Part shown: in pieces, positions 11,711 to 21,577 of the stretch | How positions within the stretch are numbered: the first letter of the stretch is position 1 | Layout of the letters: each line of letters begins with the position of its first letter | Assembly: GCA_009733775.1 (NCBI GenBank) | Contig: WOGZ01000018.1 | Coordinates: forward strand, 71,120-135,119 | Source of the DNA: Alectoria sarmentosa | Taxonomy: Eukaryota > Ascomycota > Lecanoromycetes > Lecanorales > Parmeliaceae | Length of the DNA stretch: 64,000 bases | Direction: 5' to 3' | Made by a program: the position numbers and the translations under genes | The notes under the pieces: generated by a model | Told to the model about the DNA's origin: nothing | Databases searched by the model: none | The model's input: only the letters and a program-made list of their open reading frames with translations

Positions 11711-12900
11711 CGGCATTCTTCGCGTCTGTATTTTCATCTACAGAGGTGACCGCTTCGTGTCCCTAGGCAGTCGCTCCACTGGTCCCTACCGTTCGCGACC
11801 CAGCCGCGGCAGCAGCAGGAATAAAGGCGGGCATCGGTAGCGATGACGGCTTGGGGTAATGAAAGAGCAAGACCAACGACGAATGACAAAAAAATTGAAT
11901 ATGAGCCGTGGGTGACGATGCGCATGATATCGATCTTAGTTACTTAATCGACGGAAACAAAGATTAAAGTGAGAAGAAAGTGATTTCAAAACGCAAAAAG
12001 GGAGGAGTGGCGTCATTACGGATTGCGAGTCACGAAGGGGTTTTGGGGGGATGGAGTACAGTACAGTACCGCGGACACGGGTCATTTGGGAGAAACGTGA
12101 TGATTGATAAGGGGTGGGACTGGGAGGACTGAAAAGGTTGACGGTATGAGCGGCGGGTATTTATTCTATCTGGTTTTCGGTTGGGGCATTCGAATCGCCG
12201 TCGAGTTTGGTCATGCCGGGGCTGTTGTGTACGGTTTATATTTGGCATCAATGATGGATATGGTTATTCATTCATTCATGAATACTTAAAACGTTGTGAT
12301 TATTTCTACTTAAGTATGATATCGTAGCGTTCATTTTCATATAATAAAATATTGTCAATTGTACGTGGTATTTATGAATCTTACATCGTTATCGCTATTA
12401 TTGTTTTCGTTTATATTTTTAATTTTAATATAAAAATACCTTACGCAATAAGATCAAATTGAATTCAAAAGCTAGTTTAAGAATCAAACTCGAAAGTAAA
12501 TTTCAAGCATACTATCTACGGATAATTATATCCCACAAATAATGCGAAACATATAAGTCTACCACGACGACCCTGCACTCTCTTTTTATAGCACACCATA
12601 CTAGTATAATCTCTTTCTATATATAGAGCACATGGACATATACATATACATACCTTTTTATCGATAAAGACGCTATCCTTGTACTTTGTACCTTGACAAA
12701 CGTCGCACGGGTGAACAGACACATGACCGCTTTACAGATTATATGGACAGGCGCTCCGTTCATAGATGTCAAGCTTTTTGCCAAGGTGTCTTTGCATACA
12801 GCGTGCTAAATACATCTGTCCTAGTCATCGAAACCTAAGACGAAGAGCAGCCTAGAATACATTCTGTTGATTAAGCATTGCGACACCCGCCCTGGCCTGA
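11711..12900. other. gene-free spacer with an AT-rich patch
   Basis: From about 12285 to 12680 the sequence is strongly AT-rich, with runs such as TTTATATTTTTAATTTTAAT, unlike the roughly balanced surroundings. No transposon termini or coding remnants could be seen in it. The rest is plain spacer and the 3' flank of the GST gene. Confidence 0.5.
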
Positions 12901-13776
12901 CTAAAGCTTCCCATCGCTCTTGACCTCCTGGTTCGCCATCACGCTCAAGACGTGCTTCACGCTGTGCCTCGCCAGCATAGCGTCCTGCCAGCGCGTGAAG
13001 TAGGGATAATCCGCCGGGTCCCAGGCATCCTTTGCATCTTTCAAGATGAACGCGATCTGAGCGTTCCACATGACGAAGGAGAGGTCCGCGTATGTACACT
13101 TGTCACCCACAAGCCAATCGCGGTTTGCGAGATGGGCATCGAGGACGCCGGCGACGCGGTTGATCTCGTTGTTGTAGCGTTCGCGGGCGGAAGGGAGAGG
13201 CTCGGGATGGAAGATGTTGAACCTGTTTGGTTGAAAGGGCGTGGTCGGTTAGGAAGGTGGCTTTGACAGGGTTTTGATGGAAATGGAGACGTACCAGGCG
13301 GCCTGGCCGAAGTACGGGCCTTGGCCCGAGGCTTGGAAGTAGGACCACTGCTGGAGCTGGAACCTCTCCGGGGACGAGGTGTAGGTCAGCGCACTTGACT
13401 TGTCGTAAGTGGCGATGAGGTATGAAACGATGGCGCCGGACTCGAAGAGGGTGATGTCGTCGTTGTTGGGGTCAATAATCGCTGCGCACACGTGATCACT
13501 GAGGTGAGCACTGGCTTTGGACGCGTAAAAATACAAGATACTGAGTGTCGTAGAACTTACCTGGCAGTCTGCCATTCGGATTGATATCCTCAAAGGGCTT
13601 TTTCTTGAGGTCTTCTAGCTTCACAAAGCTTGATTGGTAGGGAAGGCCAAGTTCCTCAAGTAATACCAGAACTTTGGCCGGGTTGGGTACATGGTCTAGG
13701 AAAAGGTCAGCGGTCCATGTCAATCAAGGGCAAAATAGGAGCGCCCACTGCTCCAGAATATAGTGATTGGCTTCAT
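12901..13776 (-). CDS. Ure2-like glutathione S-transferase
   Basis: Four exons read leftwards, 13749-13776, 13561-13695, 13295-13481 and 12901-13222, giving 223 residues. The first exon is only 28 bp and encodes MKPITIFWS, the usual beta-1 strand; its donor is GTGGGC. The thioredoxin-like half continues with HVPNPAKVLVLLEELGLPYQ, DINPNGRLPAIIDP and FESGAIVSYLIATYD. The helical half carries QASGQGPYFGQAAWF, FHPEPLPSARERYNNEI and WLVGDKCTYADLSFVMWN, all hallmarks of fungal Ure2/GTT-type GSTs. These conjugate glutathione to electrophiles or reduce peroxides in the cytosol. It lies just downstream of a P450 on the same strand, with an O-methyltransferase beyond, so a role in the same pathway or in detoxifying its products is an inference. 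All junctions are in phase. Confidence 0.9.
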
Positions 13777-14728
13777 TGTAGAGATGTAGAAAAGAAGAGT
13801 AGTAGGTTTGGTTGAGTCGTGCTGACTTTATTGCTCTCCAGAGGATAGAATGAGACATGGTTAGACTTTTGGGGAGAACACTTCCGCAACCTTGCCGAAG
13901 CGAGAGCTGCAGAGAAGTCCGGCCTCCTGCAATGCACGGGCCCGAAACCCAAGCCCCCTTTCATGTTTCGTTTCTAAGTATCAACCACCTAATACTGCTT
14001 GGCAATACCTTAGCTTGGCGGCCACACTCTATCCTTAAACGCCGTCCCTTGCAGGGCCACGGATACCTACCGCAGATTACAGCCCCGAGGTACTTTAATT
14101 AGAGTACAGATGTCTCTCATCCCTACTGGATGGTCTCACAGGAGTGCTCGGATATATTTGATGCTGACTGCTGAACAGGGGGACGCTTTCCCGCACGCTG
14201 TCCAGGCGACGTAGGTGACGGTAGTCTCCGACACACCTTGACAAGATCGACTGCTCAATACCCTTGGAATCTCCGTGGGCAAGATTAACCGTGTTTCAGA
14301 TGTCATCCTTCTGACCGCAGTAGCAGAAGAACCCCGCTGCAGCTGTGAAGTCTGCCGATCGACCGCGTCGTCTCACGAAGTCGTGCATATGCGGGTCACG
14401 GATGAGAGGAAATGACCTCACCAAACATTTTCTACAATTCAATATATAGCACCACATTTAGATCTGCAAGGAGGAAGATTCGGCGCATTACTGCACCTCG
14501 TACCGCTCGCTTTTTAATTTCGTAGGACGTCTACTCGATAGCAGGGAGTAAATATCTCATGCACTTTTGCGCATGCTCGTAGCTCTGTTACTTATCCGTG
14601 AATGGGCATGGGTTGTTCTGTAGTTTGTGTGTGCAACTGAGAAGGGAAATGATATACAGATTTAGCGCCTGGGATCCAGCCACTATTCGTCCTCGTGTCC
14701 CATAAAGTTGCTTTTGGTCTTTGCTGCG
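13777..14728. other. spacer between GST and P450
   Basis: No supported gene. It holds the GST promoter and the P450 3' flank, both on the minus strand. Confidence 0.5.
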
Positions 14729-16276
14729 CTAGCTTGCACAGCTAACTCTTGCGTAGGTGGCCTGCTTGTCCCAGAACCAGTAAATTTTCTGCGTCTCCCA
14801 CTCTGGCAGAACAACACCCTCTGGAACCTTCAGGTCAAAATTCCATACCATCTTTGCCAAGATCAGACGCATCTCTAGGTAGGCGAGACTTCTGCCTGGA
14901 CAGTTGTGGGGGCCCAGAGAGAAAGGTTGGAAAACATCTCTTCGATCTTTGCTGTATTGTGAGTCAACGGATCCATCCAGCCAGCGCTCAGGAGCAAATG
15001 ACGTCGGTGAATGAAAGTTGGTTGTCGATTGATATGATGACCATTGCGGAATCGACACCACTGTTCCTTGCGGTAAGATGTGTCCCGCAATTACTGCACC
15101 TCCTTTTGGCACCTCTCGTCTCATACCATCTGGAATCGTAGGGCATAAGCGTAGACCTTCGTGAAGAACAGCATTCAGATAGGGCAGCCGGGAAAGCGAT
15201 AGTCCAGTCATATCATCATTCCTTTGAAAGCTTGAGCGAACTTCATGAACCAGAGCCTGAAGCTTGCTTGGATCACGCAAGAGATAATTTGTGATTCCTG
15301 TTAGTACTGTCGTGACCGACTCGCTTCCTGCAACGACTATCAGCATGGAGTTAATCTCTACCTCAGAGAGAGACATCTCGAAGTCCGTTGAAGATGATGA
15401 ATTGTTTGTAGTAAGCATATGGGACATCATATCTCGGCCCCATTCCGATGGCCCCATCTCAATGCGCTGCGCAATCTTTTCTTCAGTGGTCTTCCATATT
15501 TGCATCAGATCAGCCATCGCAGACTTGGGTGTGATCATCTTGAGAAGTTGGTCCAGAGGCGTGTAGTACTTAGTAGCTCCTACTGCGTATGCAGTCTTGA
15601 ACTGAGCAATGACCTGGATCCATGGATGATATCTCACTGCCCCGAGACAACCAAACGATGATCCCCAAACAAGAACCCCAATGATGTCGAATGTAGTGTA
15701 GTTGAACCACTTCAAGACGTCTATCACGGTGCCTTCCTGAGATTGGTCCGTTTCGGCGAGTTGACGAAGTTTGGTGATGAGTAGGTTGACGTAGGATTTG
15801 ACCATTGCCTCTTGCTCGAAGGATTGCACGAAGGCAGGGGCAAGCACCTTCCTGAATCGATGATGGTCCGCCTCATCTGCAGAGATAAGGTTCTCTGCGT
15901 CTTTCCCTGGGGGCTTGTCTCTGTGCGTGTATGGACGCAAGAAATCTTTGGTATAGATGTCCTTCCAGGCTGATGGGTCGGTGAAAGAAAGCTCATCAGG
16001 ACCGACTCGGACGATTTTGCCGTAATGCTCATGGAGGGACTTGACGTCGTGGGGTAGATCGCCAGCTATCATTGACCGAACGAACGGAAAACGAAATGCG
16101 CTCCATAGCAGTGGTCCCTTATATTTGGCTAAGGGATGGAAAAAAAGGTTATAAACGATACGGCTAATCAGGTACTGGACAACCCGTTATTCGTTGGCCA
16201 TGAAAGTGCATCTCTGTTAGTGACCTACGAAAAGACTGCTCAAGAGAAGCAACAGAAGTAACTTCGACGAGTCCAT
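14729..16276 (-). CDS. cytochrome P450 monooxygenase, ER-anchored
   Basis: Two exons read leftwards: 16229-16276 (16 codons) and 14729-16174, giving 497 residues. A start at 16072 would lose the membrane anchor. Extending upstream gives MDSSKLLLLLLLSSLF, a 54-bp GTAGGT-CAG intron, then RIVYNLFFHPLAKYKGPLLW, the classic fungal N-terminus. The I-helix motif AGSESVTT is at about 298, ExxR (EGLR) at about 355, PERW near 410, and the heme loop FSLGPHNCPGR has its Cys at about 441. The haem-thiolate enzyme uses O2 and NADPH-P450 reductase for oxidation. The sequence style resembles isotrichodermin C-15 hydroxylase-like fungal P450s, but the substrate is unknown. It diverges from the O-methyltransferase at 18211 and precedes a GST on its own strand. 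Confidence 0.93.
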
Positions 16277-17788
16277 TACTTTTGTCAAGCTCGGAGACTT
16301 CTACCCGCCAGCAGAGTTGGTATGAGAGTAGATGAGATTTTTATTCACACGGCCAGTGTTGCGAGCCAGGAAACTGGATGTTGGGTCTCAGACTGGAGGT
16401 TCTGTGGGATTGTAGGCAAAGAACGTAATTGCAATCACGTTCACAGTCCTGTACAGGGTCTTCACATCTGGCTATCTCACCCCCAAGTAGTCCCTGGCAC
16501 ATTAGTACGGAGGTCGGCACAAAAGTCCTAGACGCCAAGACCGCTGCGCCAAGATCTCGGATATCGCCCCTGGAGGCCCCGCCCGTAAGGCTGCCTGGAC
16601 TATGCGCTTAGCGATGTTTTCGGAGCTGTTCTTAGCCATAGCTTGAGGCCCAACGACCCATTAAGAATTCCCCAAGTTCGATCCACGGGTTGCCTGGAGA
16701 TGATTTCAGGGTCCCCAACTATATAGGGCTGCCTTCCGAGCACAGGGTTAGGGCTGCTCCTAGCGCTGTCCAGGACTTTCGGTGCCGACCTCTGGAGAGG
16801 ATTATAAATACGCTGACTAACCATGATAAATTCGTAAGCATTTTCGACTGGCTTCACTAGACTCCGAGATGTCTCAGTACGTTCAGCCTCGATTCCATTT
16901 GCGGTCTCAGGCATGGACACTACTAGTATGTGGCTAACGGACTACCTGGGATGTCAAGACATGGACAACACTCGTGAATTCAGAGAAACGGACCGTGTTA
17001 GGTGTCCTCTCATGGCACTCGCTCTCGTGGCTTCACACCCATACTAGCTCTTTATACGTTCGTACATAGCCATCAACATCAAGGTTCGGAAAACACGAAC
17101 TTGTGAGTGTTAAACTTTGATGGTCTGTCTGCATTGTCCCTCAGGCAATTCCCGGTCATGATTTATCATCAGTCTAATCGGTATGGTCTTGGTCTCCGAG
17201 CTGGGGAAGAAGCGTCCGGGACAAGAGCTGATCTAAGCACAGCCCTTCGATCTTCGTGTGTAAGCAGCCAGTATCCACCAATGGGCTTTCGGGGAACGGT
17301 TACCCTCAGGGTATTCAAAATATCCTATCGCTCGAGGTTGGATTCTCTTTTTTTAACATCTAAATTCTGATAAGATAGTAATTCGGAACTTTTCGTATAC
17401 AAAAGTTCTACCATCAGCTCTTGCGAGTTTTACCGCCGTTGGATTCTAGACAACCTGTATCCTAAATTGTGAATAATTGAGTGAATGAAAGATGCAGCCA
17501 AATTATGAAGCCAGTAGCAAGGTAGTTTTGTTCGAAGACCCTCAGCTGGAAGGCCACATAAATAGCCTGAAAGACAGTGAAATACTAAGATCATGACCAA
17601 AAGACGTGATTATATAGCCTCTTTTGTGGTAGACATGGTGTCAACTGGCATTGCAACGTGGACTCAGTGGTGGCCCATGAGCGTGACAGGATATCCATGG
17701 GAAGGTATACGCCATTGGTGGGCATTTGCCCTTGAGATGTGCGTCACGGGCCTATGAGGATGTATAGTCCCAAAGGATAATTGTCTGA

Positions 17789-17816
17789 TCCATGGGGGTG
17801 GCATAACGCCCATGGA
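17789..17816. repeat. perfect 8-bp inverted repeat (TCCATGGG ... CCCATGGA)
   Basis: Arms at 17789-17796 and 17809-17816 with a 12-bp centre. Each arm contains the 6-bp palindrome CCATGG. It lies about 395 bp upstream of the O-methyltransferase start and could bind a dimeric regulator; no protein can be named. Confidence 0.5.
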
Positions 17817-17914
17817 GAATCATACCCCACCGGCACGACCCAAAACAATTTTGTGTTAGAGTCATCAACAGCAGTGATTGACCTTCATCCCTCCAACTTT
17901 ACCATATGACACTA

Positions 17915-17975
17915 CCTTCACCATTACGCATAGTGAAGGCGTACGGCTGCGGGTGGCAATTAGCACTGCCTTCAC
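17915..17975. repeat. three copies of CCTTCAC in inverted and direct order
   Basis: CCTTCAC at 17915-17921, its reverse complement GTGAAGG at 17933-17939, and CCTTCAC again at 17969-17975. The first two form an inverted repeat with an 11-bp centre. They lie 235-300 bp before the O-methyltransferase start, in the range for fungal activator sites. Confidence 0.5.
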
Positions 17976-17993
17976 AGGACCGCCTTACTTGTG

Positions 17994-18078
17994 CTCCAAC
18001 ACACAGCAAGGTGTTAGGCCTTAGGGGTACGTAGAACCCCTCTTCTCTCCAACACCCAGCAAGGTGTCAAGCCTTAAG
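17994..18078 (+). repeat. direct repeat of a 32-bp block, 53-bp spacing
   Basis: Copies at 17994-18025 and 18047-18078 match at 28 of 32 positions. Each has the core CAGCAAGGTGT followed by GCCTTA. Within copy 1 the ends AACAC and GTGTT are complementary, so the block is also partly palindromic. The second copy ends about 130 bp before the O-methyltransferase ATG. It could be promoter elements or a small local duplication. Confidence 0.7.
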
Positions 18079-18210
18079 AAATTGCCACTCGCCCGCATAA
18101 AACCCCCCTTTCTCTCCATCTCTCCACCAGTCTCAACCAGTCTCCCCTTCACAACTCACGCCTTTGCAATCTTCTCACCTTCTCAAACAGGACCTATTAT
18201 CAACGCAACC

Positions 18211-19733
18211 ATGTTGTCGGAAGTATCCTTTGAGACTCCATACGACATTCCCGCTCTTCTCAAGCAGATCGCATCCAACGGCGATAATCTGCAGAAAGGC
18301 GGCGAAGAAGCACGTCAGGCCTGTCTGACCGCCACACGCAACCTTCAATTTGCGCTTGAGAAGCCCACCGAGTCGATCTTGCGTGCTCGTGTTGCAGAGG
18401 TATGCGCATCACCCCTCATCACATGTTATGTTGCAAAGCTGACCTCTCACGAACTGTGCAGCCAGCTCACCATGCTGCTCTACGCACTGCTGTCGACTTG
18501 GGGATCTTCCAGAAGATGGCTGAGCGCGGGGAGAAAGTCACGAGTGCAACGCACTTAGCTGCATTGACGGACGCTGATGTCGTGCTGTTGGGTATGTGTC
18601 CATGACAAGTGTTCCTCGAGCCCGCCAAGCTGACGATTATTCTTTCTGGTATAACAGCCCGCTTGATGAAGCATCTTGCTTCCATGGGAACATTGTACGA
18701 GGGCGAAATCGCTGGTACTTACTCTTTGACTCCCCTTTCCAAGGCTCTTTCCCAGCACAAGAAGTTCCAAGAGGCTATTCCTTTAAGGTCAGTGAGCTAT
18801 TTCTTATCAGCGCTCTGCTTTAGTGTCACCAAACCTTCGCTAATGCTCAACATCGCACAGCTTCAACGTCATCGGCCCTTCCTTCGCCGCGCTCCCCGAA
18901 TATCTTCAAAAGACCTCCTACAAAAACCCCCACGATGACCTCTCCAAGATCCGCTACAGCAAAGACGACACCGAATACTCCGGTCCCTTCCAATATGCGC
19001 ATAACACGCCCAACGATTTCTGGAAATGGATTGCCAACCGTCCAGAACGTGTGTGTCCTTTCAACAACCAGATGAACGACCGGGTGACCGGGCTGTCGAG
19101 TTGGGATGATACACAGTTGCGTCCTTTGGAGGAGAAGCTGGGAAAGGAGGCGGGTGACAAAGATGTGCCGGTGCTGGTTGTGGATGTGGGCGGAGGAAAA
19201 GGACGCGATTTGAAGGCTTTTCATCAGAAATTCCCTACGCTACCTGGACAGCTTGTGCTGCAGGATCGGGCGAGTGTGCTGGATGATGATGAGGTGAAAG
19301 GGTTGGACGAAAAGATTGAGGTCATGGAGCATGACTTCTTCACTCCACAGCCCATCAAAGGTGACCTTCCCATTCGCCCATTCGCGGAGATGCCACACGA
19401 GGACTAACCGAAAGCACAGGCGCACGAGCATACTACCTCCACTCCGTTCTCCACGACTGGTCCGACGAGAAGTGCGCCGACATCTTGGCCAATCTCAAGC
19501 CTGCCATGACCAAATGTTACAGCAAGCTGCTCATCACCGAGCATGTCATCCCCGACCATGGTGCGCACTGGATTAGTACTACGCTTGACATGATCATGAT
19601 GTGTTGCTTTGCGGGTGGCGAGCGTACGGTCAAGGACTGGGAGAAGTTGTTGGGGGATGCTGGATTCAAGATCACGAGCATCAAATCGTGTGAGCCAGGT
19701 ACTGAGAGCTTGCTTGAGGTGGAGTTGATTTGA
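18211..19733 (+). CDS. SAM-dependent O-methyltransferase of the fungal secondary-metabolite type
   Basis: Five exons, 18211-18399, 18462-18591, 18658-18787, 18861-19360 and 19420-19733, all in phase, give 420 residues. The N-terminal part is a dimerisation and winged-helix region (HHAALRTAVDLGIFQKM). The SAM-binding loop VDVGGGKGRD lies at about 257-266, and the acidic MEHDFFTPQP follows at about 303. The catalytic motif LHSVLHDWSD places the general-base His at about 328, and LITEHVIPD lies downstream. This is the plant/fungal O-methyltransferase family that includes the OmtA/OmtB-type enzymes of polyketide pathways; it methylates hydroxyls on small molecules in the cytosol. It diverges from the P450 gene, with repeats in the shared spacer. 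No polyketide or peptide synthase is visible within the window, so the acceptor is unknown. Confidence 0.92.
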
Positions 19734-20213
19734 AATAGCAATGAATACTTGCGGTTTGGAAGGCTTGGTGAATGATGTGCTTGCGAGTTAGGTCTAGGTT
19801 GAAGGAGTTATCAGGTAGATACAGACCATGAAGGACAATATGATATTGACAGCCCAGTTCATGACTCGTCATTTCCTTCGTTACGGAGGTTGACCAACTT
19901 CTTTCAAGAAGATTTTCAATTTTGATTCGTGGAATTCTGTCAAACAACGCCTTGACTCTAACCGACTCAGGACTAGCGCAGCCGCCTTACCGGATCCGGC
20001 AATTTACATAAATTACCTCACCCAATGGCAGAAGATTCAGAATACGCTAAACGAACCCCGGAGCCTGGGACGATATACATCTGCACCACCCTCGCGGGTC
20101 CCACCTTCGCTGAGTATCCACGGCTGCTGTCCCTTGATCCAACCCGCACCCTTTTCGTAGCACTACCCTCACCATCGACTTTGCTCTAACTCCAACAGTC
20201 AAAATGCATATCC
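19734..20213. other. short spacer
   Basis: No supported gene; 3' flank of the O-methyltransferase and leader of the Ifi6-like relic. Confidence 0.5.
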
Positions 20214-20765
20214 CCCAGCTCATCCTCGGCGGCTTCAACTACACCGATTCCAGCAGCCTCGCGGATGGAGCTGGATCACGACGCCCGGACATGACTTCGT
20301 AAAATGGCTCAAGCAGCCCCGTGAGTTCCTTTCTGACGCTTTGCTGGCTCACAAATGCGAATGAATGCTGACGACAGCCTCATCACCAGATGTACTAACC
20401 CTGGTCACGGCTTGATGGATCACTTTCACCGTCGTCTTCATCTTGCTATCTGCCATTGGGTTCAGCGCTCCTGGCGTCGGAGCGGGTACGTCTTTAGTCG
20501 ATTTCTCATCACGCTTAAAGCATACCTGGCCTCGGAAATCCATCCTCGCATGTCTATTATGACAGCCACTAATGAGTGCACAGCAACGCTCGCGGCGGCA
20601 TTTCAGTCATGGGCTTACGGCGGCTTGACGCCTGCCGGGGGCGTCTTCGCCACTTTGACGTCAATGGGCATGCTGGGGTATCTGGTGCCAATCCAGGTTA
20701 TGTTCTCTGCTGTGCTGGCAACCTTGGTTACCGTGGTCGTTTGGGCTTGTGGTGCAGGTACGTAG
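20214..20765 (+). pseudogene. broken Ifi6/6-16-like small membrane protein gene
   Basis: The start MHIPQLILGGFNYTDSSSLADG reads well, then the frame must shift by one base at about 20266-20272 to reach SWITTPGHDFVKWLKQP. An intron (20322-20377) leads to PSSPDVLTLVTA, where TGA at 20413-20415 stops the frame. The same frame continues with WITFTVVFILLSAIGFSAPG. A second intron (20486-20583) joins in phase to TLAAAFQSWAYGGLTPAGG and VFATLTSMGMLG, the signature of the interferon-induced 6-16 family as found in many fungi. The family makes small glycine-rich hydrophobic membrane proteins; fungal roles are unknown. One frameshift plus one nonsense codon in an otherwise well-preserved gene indicates recent loss. 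Confidence 0.72.
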
Positions 20766-21577
20766 GCGAGGATGGATGTTGTACCGGCCTATGGAGAGGC
20801 AAGGCAGGTGTATACCGGCATACTCTGCAAGCGGTCAGAGGTCAAAAGCGAGATTAGTTGTTTGTGGTCAAGGCATGAAGATCTTCTACCAGACATGAAT
20901 AATCACCAAAATGTCCGTTAAAGGAAAATCTCCATATTTGCCCTGCCCGGCCACCCCAAACGTGGAATCACATGCAGTATTCAAATCCGGTTTCTGGAAG
21001 ATGATTCCCACGAATCCTCTTGCCAACGGTAGGCAAAAATCCCTTCCACGAGATTCCCCGGCGAGCAAAGTCCTTCGTCCTGGTGGGCGCGAGCTGGCTT
21101 TCTGAGCTCTTCAATCGATCCAAGTATCTAACACAGGTGGATCAATTCGTAAATGTATCTTTCCATCTAGACCAAGGCTAGCGAAAAATGCATCGAGTCT
21201 TTTCGTAAGTCGATTCAGATCTTTACAACGACAACACGAGTAAATAAAATATTACAAGCTGGGATATTGAATACATATCGCTGACCACAAGATGTCGCCA
21301 AGCTGCGGCGCTTGTGATCCCTGTTTGACACACCTTTACCGAAATGTCCATCCACTCGTCGCCAGCGACTGAGATTAGGTTTACAGACTCAGCATGCGAG
21401 GCAGTCACCGTTCATGATGCTCTATCCATACACCTAGATCTCCCGCCCCATACCATCTATATACGCCACCGTAGCCCCCCGCCATTCCCATCAGAATCCA
21501 CATGCCCGGTCTCCCTCTTGCTCCCAAACCCTCAAATGCAACAACGCCAGTCCGTGCAGCCCCATTCCCAAAACCAC
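20766..21577. other. gene-free spacer
   Basis: No supported gene; short overlapping frames only. Confidence 0.5.

Larger units (their letters stand above)
16277..18210. promoter_or_regulatory. 1.9 kb divergent spacer between P450 and O-methyltransferase
   Basis: Shared upstream region of two outward-reading tailoring-enzyme genes. The right third carries a cluster of palindromic and repeated blocks at 17789-17816, 17915-17975 and 17994-18078, described separately. A 107-codon minus-strand frame at 16600-16920 starts at GTG and shows no motif. The bidirectional promoter role is inferred from layout. Confidence 0.5.

Noticed and set aside
14749..15141. 130-codon plus-strand frame
   Set aside because: Antisense to the P450 heme-binding region.
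16600..16920. 106-codon minus-strand frame (starts at GTG)
   Set aside because: No ATG, no motif, no splice partners, and it lies in a promoter spacer.
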